Shown in pieces: positions 52,823 to 62,476 of a stretch of 64,000 nucleotides of DNA. The notes below the pieces were generated by a model. The model did no database searches, was not told the DNA's origin, and worked only from the letters and a program-made list of their open reading frames with translations. Within the stretch, counting starts at the first letter, position 1. The number at the start of each line of letters is the position of its first letter. The translations under genes and the position numbers were made by a program. The stretch covers positions 926,232 through 990,231 of the forward strand of contig JALGYY010000017.1 in the NCBI GenBank assembly GCA_025782575.1, in the 5' to 3' direction. The stretch is from a bacterium (lineage in GTDB: Bacteria > Orphanbacterota > Orphanbacteria > Orphanbacterales > Orphanbacteraceae).

Positions 52823-55609
52823 ATGAAACAACTTCGCCATGGCCTCCTCCTGCCTTTCCTCTGCTGGGTGGTGATGGGGATGGGGGCTTCAATTTCCGAG
52901 GCGCAATACAGCTATCCTCCGAATCATCCAAGACTGCTGATCACAGAAGCGACTCTGCCGGCTGTAGCGGAGCGCTGCAAAGTGGGCGGTTCCCACAGGC
53001 AGTATTACGACAAGCTGAAAGAGTTCGCCGACTACGTCGTATCGAATAACAGAACGTCATCACCCTATCTTCCGAATGCCGCCCTGATCTACAAGATTCA
53101 CAAGTATTGGAATGACACCAACTATCAGGGAGGCGGCTTCGAGGAGAACGCCTACTGGACGCACGTCAGAGACGCGCTGCTCGGAGTCGGCGCATGGGGT
53201 TCAGACGCGAGCGGCGCCGAACAGGCGATGTCCGCCGACTGGATCTGGGAAAAACTGAGCTCCTCGGATATCTCCGGGATGGCGTCGCGATACGGAACGC
53301 CGAGCACGTCGATCTTCGACGGCCAGACCTGGCGGGGAGGGACAGCTTTCTGGGTGGTCAAGTCGATGTACCGGTCGGCGCTCTTCGCCGGTTCCTCCGT
53401 GGACGGCGGCTCCTATTCAAACGAGTACCAGGCGATCTGCAACTATATTCAGACGGTTTATGCGCCGGCATTCAGTCTCTCGGGGGGAGTCGGTGTAAAC
53501 GGCGCCGCCTATGCCACGCAAAACGTGGACAACAGAGTTTACGCGTTTGAAGGATTCACGAGCTCCACCGGTACCAACATCTGGACCACCGCCCACGACT
53601 GGGCATTTCAATACGGAAAGTGGATCCAATGGGCCAACCCGCCTCACCGGGGCATCTTGGAAGCGAACCAGGATTACAACACACCGATCTGGGGCGACAA
53701 CTACATGAATGTGGCACTCATGGCGTGGCGGGGGCAGGACCCCTACAACCAGCGCCACACCAACAAGCAATGGTCACGTATTCAGAGTCGGAATATCAAC
53801 GACTACAAGAATGTGAACCTGTTCCTGTTCACACTCTTTTACGATTTCAATCTACAGGAAGTCAATCTGGTCGCCGAGCCCCAGGTGATGCGACTCAGCC
53901 CGGGCGGCATGGATCACACCTACATGTCGACTAACATCGATGACAAAAACGGGACGTGGGCTTACTTCGAATCGGGCCGTTACTTCTACGGCCACCAGCA
54001 CCAGGACGCCGGCTCGTTCAGCATCGGCCGGAAAGGGGACCTCGTAATCGACAGCGGTTTCTACGGACAGTATCGCTCCACCAGGGGCGGCAGCCATGCG
54101 AGCAACTACTACCATCGGTCCACCGCTCACAACTGCGTCTCCGTTTATGACCCTGGCGAGAAGTTTTACTGGGGCGCTTCGTCCACGAGCAATGGGACGG
54201 TTTCGAATGACGGCGGCCAGTTCATGCCTCAAAGTGCTCCCAGTTTCGCTACCGCGAATTCAGATTCCGCCTATCATCCGGCCAAAGTCGTTTTTCATGA
54301 ATCGAACAACGAGTACACCTATATCCAGGGCGACCTGCATAACGCTTACAGCTACGAAGTGTTCGCCGACAACCGGAACCTCAGTTTCCATCCCGACAAA
54401 CTGAGCGCGATTACTCGGGAGTTCGTCTTTCTCCGGCCGAACTACTTCATCGTGTTCGATCGTGTGACATCAACCAACGCGAATTTCACCAAAACATGGA
54501 ACATCCATATGACCGGGGATCCGACGATCTTCGGGAGCGGCGGGGTGCAGCGGGCGGGCGACTCACAAGCGGGCATCCGGGACTACGCAGGGGCGAGCCT
54601 CGCCAGGTGGACCGACGAGAACTCCAACTATAACCGCGGCTCGATCTTTCTGAAGACGCTCATGCCGAAGAACCGGGTCATGCGGAAAATCGGCGGTCGT
54701 AACCGGGAAGCCAGCGGCTACGCCTATTGGATCGGCGGTTTCGACGGCAACGGCAACTACGATCCTACATTCGGCAAGAATTACTACTGGGGAGAATGGA
54801 CACCGGGCAACGAGTACAACGAAAGCTTTTTGCAGGACCGGGCCACGCCCGGCTGGGGGCGGATCGAAGTGGAAGCGACGACGCCCCAACTCCACCAGAA
54901 CTTCTTGAACGTGCTCTACCCTGTCGATGAAACGAACAATACTTTTCCTGAAACCAATCTGATCGAAACACCGCAGATGGCGGGCGCCGAAATCGTGAAC
55001 GATCGTGTCATCCTGTTCGGCCGGACGGCGACTACCGGAATCGATTCGGTGACCTATCAGCTTGCCGGGCACGACACGTCGGCGCTTCATATGATCTGCA
55101 ATCTCGATCCGGGGGCGACGTATCACATCTATCGAGATGGCGCGACCGTATCGATCCGCAAAGAGGGGCTACCTCCGGGATCGGGGAGCGAACTTGTGAC
55201 ACCCGCGCCGAGCGCCTCCTCGTCCGGTATCATCGCATTCTATGACGACGGCACCGCGGTCGGGCCGCCGCCTGAAAACGTCGTCATCTCCAACGTCGCC
55301 GCTTCGCCGTCCGGTTTTCAATCCTTTGCCGTGACCATCACATGGACGACGAACATACCGTCTGATTCGAAAGTCGAGTTCGGCTCCACAAGTTCTTACG
55401 GAACATCGACCGGTGTCGATCCGTCGCTCGTCACCACCCACTCGGTGACGTTGCTCGAACCGGAAGTGTTGAATGACCAGACCTATCACTTCCGTGTGAT
55501 CTCCGACGCGCCGGGAACGGATGCGACATCTTCCCAGGACTTCTCGTTCAAATTCGACGTGCCTGGTGTCGGGGACCCTACCAAAATCCCTGATCTTCGA
55601 GAGCAGTAA
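52823..55609 (+). CDS. Secreted heparinase II/III- or alginate-lyase-like protein with C-terminal fibronectin-type domain
   Basis: About 928 residues from ATG 52823 behind GGGAGAAG. The signal peptide ends ASISEAQ. Residues ~20-370 resemble the alpha-toroid of heparinase/alginate lyases (NHPRLLITEATLPAVAERCK at its start). The beta-sandwich that follows contains YFESGRYFYGHQHQDAGSF and SNYYHRSTAHNCVSVYDPG, the His/Tyr-rich segment expected at the lyase active site. From ~830 there is a fibronectin type III-like domain (VTITWTTNIPSDSKVEFGST). It probably degrades acidic polysaccharides outside the cell. The polymer specificity cannot be told. Confidence 0.83.
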   Translation: MKQLRHGLLLPFLCWVVMGMGASISEAQYSYPPNHPRLLITEATLPAVAERCKVGGSHRQYYDKLKEFADYVVSNNRTSSPYLPNAALIYKIHKYWNDTNYQGGGFEENAYWTHVRDALLGVGAWGSDASGAEQAMSADWIWEKLSSSDISGMASRYGTPSTSIFDGQTWRGGTAFWVVKSMYRSALFAGSSVDGGSYSNEYQAICNYIQTVYAPAFSLSGGVGVNGAAYATQNVDNRVYAFEGFTSSTGTNIWTTAHDWAFQYGKWIQWANPPHRGILEANQDYNTPIWGDNYMNVALMAWRGQDPYNQRHTNKQWSRIQSRNINDYKNVNLFLFTLFYDFNLQEVNLVAEPQVMRLSPGGMDHTYMSTNIDDKNGTWAYFESGRYFYGHQHQDAGSFSIGRKGDLVIDSGFYGQYRSTRGGSHASNYYHRSTAHNCVSVYDPGEKFYWGASSTSNGTVSNDGGQFMPQSAPSFATANSDSAYHPAKVVFHESNNEYTYIQGDLHNAYSYEVFADNRNLSFHPDKLSAITREFVFLRPNYFIVFDRVTSTNANFTKTWNIHMTGDPTIFGSGGVQRAGDSQAGIRDYAGASLARWTDENSNYNRGSIFLKTLMPKNRVMRKIGGRNREASGYAYWIGGFDGNGNYDPTFGKNYYWGEWTPGNEYNESFLQDRATPGWGRIEVEATTPQLHQNFLNVLYPVDETNNTFPETNLIETPQMAGAEIVNDRVILFGRTATTGIDSVTYQLAGHDTSALHMICNLDPGATYHIYRDGATVSIRKEGLPPGSGSELVTPAPSASSSGIIAFYDDGTAVGPPPENVVISNVAASPSGFQSFAVTITWTTNIPSDSKVEFGSTSSYGTSTGVDPSLVTTHSVTLLEPEVLNDQTYHFRVISDAPGTDATSSQDFSFKFDVPGVGDPTKIPDLREQ

Positions 55610-55656
55610 ACCGTTTTCTCCCGGACCGGGTTAGACCGCTCTCCGGAAAATCAGGC

Positions 55657-56430
55657 CTACAGCCGCCAGAGAATCACGATCAAGAGGGCGAACAGAACGG
55701 ACCCGGTCAGCTCACGCCAGCCGAGCGCCCTGGCTGTGGCCGGCGGTTTCTCCCATCGAAGAGCGATGGCGCCACGGCCAAGCGAGAAAAGGAGGGCTAG
55801 GGTCGTAAGCGGGGGGATCCAGCCGGCGAAACCGACTGTGCCCGAAACGAGCAGACCGACCCCACCGAAAGTGAGAGCTGTCCGCCCGGCTAACACTGCT
55901 TCTTCCCTGTGACCCCTCATCTTTCGAATCACGGTACGTACAAACAAGACTCGAAACCCGAAATAAGAAACGAGCAGAATCCAGAAGCCGGCGAGTTCCT
56001 CCCAGCCGGATTGCGTGCCGAGCCGAAGAGCGGCAGGTCCCGCTATGGTCAACCCGAGCGTGCCGTAGAGTTCGGCTCCCATACTTCTCATTTTGCGTGA
56101 GGGGAAAAACACCATGTAGCCGGCGCCGATTAGAGCGCCCAATATCACCAGTCCCGTCATGTACGGGGCGTCAGCCAGAAAAAGCGGAACGGCGCACGCC
56201 ACTCCGACCATGCCGAACAGAACGGCCCACCCTGCGTTTCCCCGCCGAACTTCGATTGACTGATTGCCGAATGCGCGCGTCACGGGGAGCCTGAGCATAA
56301 ACGTAAAGAGGGCAGCTCCGGCGAGAGAGAGATGGAGAAGTGACGGCCTCCCTGACAAAGCCGCGCCGATCGCGATCGGGAGCAACAGCACAGGCCAGGC
56401 GCCATGCTCTTTTGGAAGAGGCGGCTTCAT
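55657..56430 (-). CDS. YwiC-like integral membrane protein
   Basis: 257 residues with about eight hydrophobic segments. The N-terminus PKEHGAWPVLLLPIAIGA is the hallmark of YwiC-like proteins, whose function is unknown. The ATG at 56430 overlaps the stop of the upstream TPR membrane protein gene (ATGA), so both are translated together. No other motifs. Confidence 0.85.
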   Translation of the reverse strand: MKPPLPKEHGAWPVLLLPIAIGAALSGRPSLLHLSLAGAALFTFMLRLPVTRAFGNQSIEVRRGNAGWAVLFGMVGVACAVPLFLADAPYMTGLVILGALIGAGYMVFFPSRKMRSMGAELYGTLGLTIAGPAALRLGTQSGWEELAGFWILLVSYFGFRVLFVRTVIRKMRGHREEAVLAGRTALTFGGVGLLVSGTVGFAGWIPPLTTLALLFSLGRGAIALRWEKPPATARALGWRELTGSVLFALLIVILWRL

Positions 56431-58433
56431 CGGCGCGCCGCGATCTGTTCCAGCATACGGCCCGCGCTTTCTATATTGGGTTTCAACTCGATTGCGCGCT
56501 TCAGGAACTGCCCGGCGACGTCATCCTCCCCGAGATTGAAATGAGCGTGCCCCAGCCAGAGATTCACATAGGCGTTATCGGGCAATTGGCGATACGTGAT
56601 TCCCAATGTTTCAATCGCCCGCCTCCAATCTCCTCTGACGAGATAGATACGACCGAGATAGCTCGCTGCAGACGAGTTGTTCGGATAGTGATCGAGAAAG
56701 CGGACAAAATGTTCCTCCCCCAGATCGCCCCGCTTGAGCTGAAATTCGCACGCACCCAGATAGTATCGAATGGGCAACGCTTCGGGGTTCAGTTCGGCGG
56801 CCTTCTGCAGATGGGGTAGAGCTTCTTTGTAGTTTCCTTCCAACCAGAGAAGGATCCCCCTGTTTGCGTTAGCAACAGCAGAATGCGGAGCGAGGCGCGT
56901 TCCTTCCTGAATGAGAAAACGGGCCGACCGGTCGGCGCCCCGCTCCATCATCATCCAGGCAAGCCCGGTGATCCAGGCGTTCTTTCCCCTCACATGATTC
57001 GGGTCGTTCAATACCATCCGCGCTGTACGATCGCCCCCACGCTCGAGCGAGTGATTCCCCAGAATCCAGGGATAGAGTAAGAACGATCCACCCAGAACCG
57101 CAAGAAGGGCGTACCGCGGGAGATCGCGCGAAGGGGCCGATCGAATGACACGGGCAGCCGCCCAGAAAGCAACGGGCGTGACCGGAAGTGAGATCAGATC
57201 CCAGTCCCGAGGGCCGAGCCAGGGCCGGATCGTCATGCCGTAAGCGACCGTAAGAATGGCGACTGATCTCAAGAAACGAAACAGTACCGCCCGGCTATCG
57301 GTGTCCGACATCTCCCCCTCGGCCGACTGAGCTTCGGAGGCATTGCGGTGCCACAGGAACAGCACCCCGATCAGGATCGGCACCGGCAAGAGAACGACTG
57401 AGAGATTCAATAGATCGAGAAGATGGGCAAGCGAGAATATTCCGAGATGGGTGTCTCCCGCTTTCGCGATCCACGGAAGAAAGAATCCCTTAATACGGAG
57501 CTGGCCGGTGGTCGGCATCACCAGGATGAAGATGATCGGGGCGGCTTCCGGCCAGTACTTGAGCACGCCCGGCAGCCGCCACCCCTTTCGCTCCATCAAG
57601 AGATAGAGAAATGGCGGAAGCAGTATCATGCCGAGCCAATGGGCGCTGATCGCCGCGATCAGGCAGAGCGCCGTCGGCGCGAAGGATCTCCCTTTCAGCA
57701 GGGCGACTGTCCCTTCCACCAGAAAACCGAGAACAAAAAGAGTGAGCCATGCGTAGTTTTCGACGTAACCGAAATAGAGCTGGGTGACACCGGTAGTCAG
57801 CAGAAGGCCGACGGCGAGAACAATGGAGTAATGCCTGTCCTGATCCCTACCGAGCGAGGCGAGAGCGCGCGCGCCCCTGACAGCCCAGAGAAAAGCGAAA
57901 AACCCCGCGACGGCAGCCAGGATCGCGAATGTCCATTCCTCATCAAGCGCAGGGAAGTAGCCTCGAAATGTCCTCAGAAAGAGCCTGTAGAAGAGCAGCG
58001 TCCCCATTCCCGGACGGGTCGGTATGGGATCGCCATCGTTTTCGAGCAGAGTGATCAGGAGCCAGCCGTCACCGAGAAAATGATTACGGGATCGCCAGAA
58101 GAGGGCAAGCCCGGCGAAGAGCGCGGCCAGGCCGATCGTACTGAACCATGCTCCCCGGCCTCTGGGGCGTGGCCAGATCCGGGCCATATAGCGGCCCCCT
58201 GCCGTTCCACGGAGTGCGGCCACAGAGAGGAGGAGCGTCCCTCCAAGTGTGAACCACACCACTCGCGCCGCCGCCTCCAGATCGGCGCCGTTCGACAGGC
58301 CCCACCAGACGAAAGAGGGGTTCAGAGTGAAGTAAACGGATAGGCCCCCGAAGATAAGAATGAGTATTCCGAGCAGGCCGGGGGAGGCGATACGATTCAT
58401 GAAAGAAGAGACCGATTCATCGAGAAGTGTCAT
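56427..58433 (-). CDS. Polytopic membrane protein with C-terminal TPR repeats
   Basis: About 668 residues. Residues ~15-470 hold roughly ten or more hydrophobic helices, with a GT-C-like look (RSRNHFLGDGWLLITLLEND in the first loop). Residues ~490-660 are TPR-like repeats (GNYKEALPHLQKAAELNPEA, GDWRRAIETLGITYRQLPDN). Similar proteins are annotated as TPR-containing membrane proteins or putative glycosyltransferases. The start is uncertain: ATG 58433 overlaps the upstream methyltransferase gene, and ATG 58400 is an alternative. Coupled to the YwiC-like gene downstream. Confidence 0.75.
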   Translation of the reverse strand: MTLLDESVSSFMNRIASPGLLGILILIFGGLSVYFTLNPSFVWWGLSNGADLEAAARVVWFTLGGTLLLSVAALRGTAGGRYMARIWPRPRGRGAWFSTIGLAALFAGLALFWRSRNHFLGDGWLLITLLENDGDPIPTRPGMGTLLFYRLFLRTFRGYFPALDEEWTFAILAAVAGFFAFLWAVRGARALASLGRDQDRHYSIVLAVGLLLTTGVTQLYFGYVENYAWLTLFVLGFLVEGTVALLKGRSFAPTALCLIAAISAHWLGMILLPPFLYLLMERKGWRLPGVLKYWPEAAPIIFILVMPTTGQLRIKGFFLPWIAKAGDTHLGIFSLAHLLDLLNLSVVLLPVPILIGVLFLWHRNASEAQSAEGEMSDTDSRAVLFRFLRSVAILTVAYGMTIRPWLGPRDWDLISLPVTPVAFWAAARVIRSAPSRDLPRYALLAVLGGSFLLYPWILGNHSLERGGDRTARMVLNDPNHVRGKNAWITGLAWMMMERGADRSARFLIQEGTRLAPHSAVANANRGILLWLEGNYKEALPHLQKAAELNPEALPIRYYLGACEFQLKRGDLGEEHFVRFLDHYPNNSSAASYLGRIYLVRGDWRRAIETLGITYRQLPDNAYVNLWLGHAHFNLGEDDVAGQFLKRAIELKPNIESAGRMLEQIAARR

Positions 58434-59220
58434 CCCGTTTTCGAAGACAGGCGGCCACATACCATCCGGTCAGGTACTGGCCGGGCTTTCCCTGCATACC
58501 TTCCGACCAGGCGAGAATCTTTTCGACCAGACGGTCGGTCCCGCCCAGCCGGCAGGCATGACGGAGACGGCACCATACCGAAAAGAAAACGCGCGGTACA
58601 TGATAGACAGCCCGGAGATCGATCACGTCAGCGCCGAGCCGGCCTGCCAGGTCTCGCACTTCTTGCTCTGCCAAAGTTTCGCCCAGACGGAATCCCACAA
58701 GCCCCCGGCGGTCCAGAAACCGGACAAACCCGTAAAAGAGCGATCGTGGATTATCGAGTAGCAGGATCATTTCACCACCGGGACGCAATATCCGGAGCCC
58801 TTCAGCCACCCCTTCGATCAGATCGTCGCGCTCCTTGAAGTGATCGAGGGTGGAGCAACTGTACACCAGGTCGAAAACCCCGTCTCGAAACGGGGAACGG
58901 CGAGCATCCCCGACGAGCAGATTGGCGGATCGGCCGGCATCACGGATCCGCTCATGAGCGCGGCGGACGATTTCGTGTGACAGATCGAGCCCCCACGGTG
59001 GAGAGCCTCCTTCGTCGTCCGGCCAGTCGAGGAGAAGTTGATCTTCGCCAAGCGCCTCTTCGAAAAGATCGGTCTTCAGAATGGCGGCGCCGGGCGCCCC
59101 CCGCCACCACTCTCTTAGAAGAGCCCGATGGACCGTGCCCTTCTGCCGCGCCATCAATCGATCGAGGTGGTACCCATCCGCCATCCGACGCGCTACGTTG
59201 TCCCAATAGGACCGGCTCAT
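58417..59220 (-). CDS. Class I SAM-dependent methyltransferase
   Basis: About 267 residues from ATG 59220; a TTG at 59325 would add 35 residues. The SAM-binding core is recognisable: ILKTDLFEEALGEDQLL, WGLDLSHEIVRRAHERIRD, LLVGDARRSPFRDGVFDLVY, CSTLDHF and GLRILRPGGEMILLLDN. It belongs to the Methyltransf_11 type that acts on small molecules, lipids or glycan precursors; the substrate is unknown. It is divergent from a GT2 gene, and both may belong to surface-polysaccharide synthesis. Confidence 0.85.
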   Translation of the reverse strand: MSRSYWDNVARRMADGYHLDRLMARQKGTVHRALLREWWRGAPGAAILKTDLFEEALGEDQLLLDWPDDEGGSPPWGLDLSHEIVRRAHERIRDAGRSANLLVGDARRSPFRDGVFDLVYSCSTLDHFKERDDLIEGVAEGLRILRPGGEMILLLDNPRSLFYGFVRFLDRRGLVGFRLGETLAEQEVRDLAGRLGADVIDLRAVYHVPRVFFSVWCRLRHACRLGGTDRLVEKILAWSEGMQGKPGQYLTGWYVAACLRKRDDTSR

Positions 59221-59361
59221 GGCTGAATCCAGCCGTTCGGTCCCGGGGCCGGAAACCCCAGAATCCTGTTGCCAGTGGTCTCCGCTATCGAGTATCGTCC
59301 CCAGGTCATATTCGTCTCTATCCAAATGGTAGTTTGGGGGCGTCAGGGGGTGCCCCGCGTC

Positions 59362-60414
59362 ATGATTTCGATCGTAATTCCCACATACAACGCCCGTTCG
59401 AAGCTCGTCAAGCTGCTTCGTTCGCTCCGGGACCAGCCATTCCGTGATTGCGAGACGATTATCGTAGATGACGGCTCGACCGAGGACCTCTTCTTTCTCC
59501 GTCGCGAATTCGAGGTTCGGGTGGTGCGAACAGGAAAGCGCGGAGGGCCGGCACGGGCCAGGAATATAGGCGCCCGTCAGGCAGAGGGTGACATCGTCCT
59601 CTTTCTCGACGCCGACGTCGCGGTCGAGCCGGGAACTCTATCGGCAGTGGATCGCTTTTTTCGCCTCTACCCCGAGCGATCGGTGCTGATCGGCGTTTAT
59701 GCTCCCGAACCGCTGAACGACGGCATACTCCCCTGGTACAAGGCGCTTCAATGCTACTCCTACTATCGTGACCTTCCCCACATTTCCCGTGTCTCTCTAC
59801 TATGGGGGGCCAAAGCCGCGTTTCGACGCGATGTGTTTTTGGAATCCGGCGGTTTTGACGAGAGTTTCGATACCCCAAGCATGGAAGACCTGGAACTGGG
59901 GAGAAGAATTTCCAAAAAGCACACCATCTTCCTGGATCGGGACGTGATCGTCAGGCACCACTTTCCCGAGTCATTTCGGAAGAATGCGTACGATCATTTC
60001 TATCGCGGCTATCTCTGGATGCGGATTTTCTTCCGCTTCGGAAAGTTCGACAACTATCTTCATACGCCGCGCCGCGGGATCGGGCGTATCGCCGCCTCTC
60101 TAGTCATCCCGGCACTTGCCGTGATGCCGTTTTATCCAGTCACCGGCTGGGTGGCGGCCGCAGGACTTCTTACCTACATTGTCTGCAACTACGACCTCTG
60201 GTCGGTCGTCCTCGAGCGAAAACCCCGGATTCTGTTGCCCGTGCTGGGAATCGACTTCGCACTGGGCGTCATTCTCGGTGCGGCGGCCTTTCGAGCAACC
60301 GGAGAAGAAATTTTTCGAAGGATCAGCGCGATCTTCCGGAGCCGCCGGAACGTCCTTCTTCCCATGGATCAAGGAGAGAGCGGCCACCTCGACAGTCGAT
60401 CGGAATCGCGCTGA
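59362..60414 (+). CDS. Family 2 glycosyltransferase
   Basis: About 350 residues from ATG 59362. The GT-A nucleotide-sugar fold is clear: ISIVIPTYNARSKLVKLLRS, IIVDDGSTED, GGPARARNIGARQAEGD and the DxD motif LFLDADVAVEPG. Later GAKAAFRRDVFLESGGFDES is the acceptor-side signature. The C-terminal ~100 residues contain one or two hydrophobic segments (LVIPALAVMPFYPV, WVAAAGLLTYIV), so the enzyme is membrane-bound with its active site in the cytoplasm. Donor and acceptor are unknown. The frame extends upstream to 59269 without family similarity. Confidence 0.9.
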   Translation: MISIVIPTYNARSKLVKLLRSLRDQPFRDCETIIVDDGSTEDLFFLRREFEVRVVRTGKRGGPARARNIGARQAEGDIVLFLDADVAVEPGTLSAVDRFFRLYPERSVLIGVYAPEPLNDGILPWYKALQCYSYYRDLPHISRVSLLWGAKAAFRRDVFLESGGFDESFDTPSMEDLELGRRISKKHTIFLDRDVIVRHHFPESFRKNAYDHFYRGYLWMRIFFRFGKFDNYLHTPRRGIGRIAASLVIPALAVMPFYPVTGWVAAAGLLTYIVCNYDLWSVVLERKPRILLPVLGIDFALGVILGAAAFRATGEEIFRRISAIFRSRRNVLLPMDQGESGHLDSRSESR

Positions 60415-60457
60415 CCACCCCTAGTTCGAACGGCAACAGGAGACACGGAGTAGTACG

Positions 60458-61033
60458 ATGAAGAAAGTGATCGGCGCCATCGGCAAAAACGGTACGGGCA
60501 AAGATACCGTTCTCGATATGATCGCGGATTCGTATAGTGTACCGAGAATTTCCATGGGCGATATCGTACGAAACATCGCGGAGGAGAAGGGAATCGAGCC
60601 GACCCGGGGCAATTTGAACGGAATCTCGAAGGAATACTTCGGGAAATTCGGGAACGACTACTTCATCAAGATTGTTTGTGACCGGATTGACAGCTCCGAT
60701 GCTCCGCTTACGGTGGTGACCGGGATTCGTACCTATCTGGATGCCAAAACACTGCTCGATCGATATGAGAAGGACTTTCTGCTGGTGAATGTGGTGGTAA
60801 CGGACGACCGGGCACGGCTGGAGCGGGCGCTCGCCAGAGGGACGGCACGGGATCCCAAGTCGATCGAGGACATGCTGCGCCACGATGAGCGGGAAGAGAA
60901 GCTCTTCGGAATGGACAAAGCGGCGAAGCTGGCTACCCACACGATGCAGAATGACAGTACGCTTCAGGATTTAAGTGATCAGGTGGATGTCTGGATGAAA
61001 GAGAATTTTCCGGACATGATGAAGAAAGCCTGA
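60458..61033 (+). CDS. P-loop nucleotide/nucleoside kinase (AAA_18 or UPF0200-like)
   Basis: 191 residues from ATG 60458, with AGGAG about 17 bases upstream and a closer GGAG. The Walker A motif is GKNGTGKDT at residues ~9-17; VPRISMGDIVRNIAEEKG resembles the NMP-binding region of adenylate-kinase-like and dephospho-CoA-kinase-like proteins. VTGIRTYLDAK and the Arg-rich lid (ERALARGTARDPKSIEDMLR) fit. The closest recollection is the UPF0200/archaeal NMP-kinase-like group. The phosphate acceptor is unknown. Confidence 0.75.
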   Translation: MKKVIGAIGKNGTGKDTVLDMIADSYSVPRISMGDIVRNIAEEKGIEPTRGNLNGISKEYFGKFGNDYFIKIVCDRIDSSDAPLTVVTGIRTYLDAKTLLDRYEKDFLLVNVVVTDDRARLERALARGTARDPKSIEDMLRHDEREEKLFGMDKAAKLATHTMQNDSTLQDLSDQVDVWMKENFPDMMKKA

Positions 61034-61047
61034 TGTCCCGACCCGGG

Positions 61048-62415
61048 TCAGTCGACGTAACCGAGAGCACGTAGTTTTTTAATCACTTCCTCTTCCATGT
61101 CGACCACTTCCTCCCCCCGGGGGTTTCCGCCGGCCTGATCGAGGCTCGCGTTGTACCAATCGAGAAGCCTGGTCGCCATGTCGCTGACTAGCTCGGTTCT
61201 CCGTTTCTCCAGATTGTCTTCTTCCCATCGATCAAGAGTGAGGTCGTAAAGTTGTATGGACCGCGTCGTTTCGCAGTACATGAATTTGTAACGATCATCA
61301 AGAACCGCTTTCCACTCCACCCCGCGAAAAAGAGATTCGGCGAAACGATCCATGCTCATTTCATCACTCTCATCCCCGCGAGCCATCGATAGAAGCGAGC
61401 GCCCCTGAAACGCGTCAGGCACCGGCAGACCCATCGCATCTAATACGGTGGGCATGACATCGATCAGACCGACCCGGCGATCGACCTCCCGCGGTTCGAT
61501 GGAGCCGGGAAACTTCATGATGAGAGGGACATGAATCAACTCATCATAAAGGGTGTGGCCATGTTCGAAACTCCCGTGATCCCAGAACTCCTCGCCGTGA
61601 TCGGCGGTAATGACCACCGCGGTCTCTTCCGATAGCCCCAGCCGGGCGAGATCGTCCAGAAACAAGCCGCACTCGTGGTCAACCGCGGCAATCTCGGCGC
61701 GATAGAGGGCGCGGGCAAACTCGCGAATCTCCGGCTCGGGCATTTTCCCCAGCCACTTAGCCAGATCGCCGAACGGCGGCTCCATCGGCTGGGGCAGACC
61801 GGTCAGAAAACGGGATCGAAACGGTTCGGGGGGATCGTAGTCCATGTGAGCATCGAAGAGATGGATGAGAAGAAAGAATCTCTCCTCCTGGTGCTCCCGA
61901 ATCCACTCACCGGCAGCAGCAAAAGTCTCCGCCGCAGTCCTCAGTTTGAGATTGGAAGCGGGGAAATAATCGAAAGTGTCGAAGCCGCGATCGAGACCGA
62001 GCCGAGGGTCGAGAAAGGCGCAGTTCACGAAGGCGCCGGTTGTGATCCCCGATTCCTGCAGCGACTCAGCTGCCGTCTTGACCCCGTCCCTGATCCGCGA
62101 AAAGTCAGGATAGCGGCCGACTGCTCCGTGAAGGGTCGGATACAGGGAAGTGAGCAGCGTGGTGACCGACGGCAATGTCCAGGGCGCCTGGGCGGTGGCT
62201 GACTGGAATCGGACCGCCCCCTCGCTGAATCTGTCAATCTCGGGTGTGACCGGGCCGTTCGGCGTCGTTCTCCCCACCTCGTCCCATCGACAGGTATCGA
62301 TCAGGATCAGGACCGTGTTCCGGGCATCGACCGGCTCATCCCGGGCGCACGAAAAGGGGATCAACAGGAGCAACAGCAGGAGGATCAACGATTTCGATGT
62401 TTTCTCCGTATCCAT
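61048..62415 (-). CDS. Sulfatase-like AP-superfamily lipoprotein with Thr active site and LGY tail
   Basis: About 455 residues from ATG 62415 (ATG at 62433 also possible). Lipobox LLLLIPFSCARD. Motifs: LILIDTCRWDEVG, QAPWTLPSVTTLLTS, ITADHGEEFWDHGSFEHGHT and ELIHVPLIMKFPG. As in the protein at 24552, the formylglycine Cys/Ser is replaced by Thr (T-L-P-S-V), so it is not a formylglycine sulfatase; a phosphatase, phosphonatase or phosphotransferase is more likely. Extracytoplasmic. It ends VIKKLRALGYVD, the shared tail. It is convergent with the kinase gene. Confidence 0.87.
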   Translation of the reverse strand: MDTEKTSKSLILLLLLLLIPFSCARDEPVDARNTVLILIDTCRWDEVGRTTPNGPVTPEIDRFSEGAVRFQSATAQAPWTLPSVTTLLTSLYPTLHGAVGRYPDFSRIRDGVKTAAESLQESGITTGAFVNCAFLDPRLGLDRGFDTFDYFPASNLKLRTAAETFAAAGEWIREHQEERFFLLIHLFDAHMDYDPPEPFRSRFLTGLPQPMEPPFGDLAKWLGKMPEPEIREFARALYRAEIAAVDHECGLFLDDLARLGLSEETAVVITADHGEEFWDHGSFEHGHTLYDELIHVPLIMKFPGSIEPREVDRRVGLIDVMPTVLDAMGLPVPDAFQGRSLLSMARGDESDEMSMDRFAESLFRGVEWKAVLDDRYKFMYCETTRSIQLYDLTLDRWEEDNLEKRRTELVSDMATRLLDWYNASLDQAGGNPRGEEVVDMEEEVIKKLRALGYVD

Positions 62416-62476
62416 CACCCGGTACCATACCATTAGAGTCGATTTGTGAAACCAAGATGTTCCTTTGCCGGGAGCG

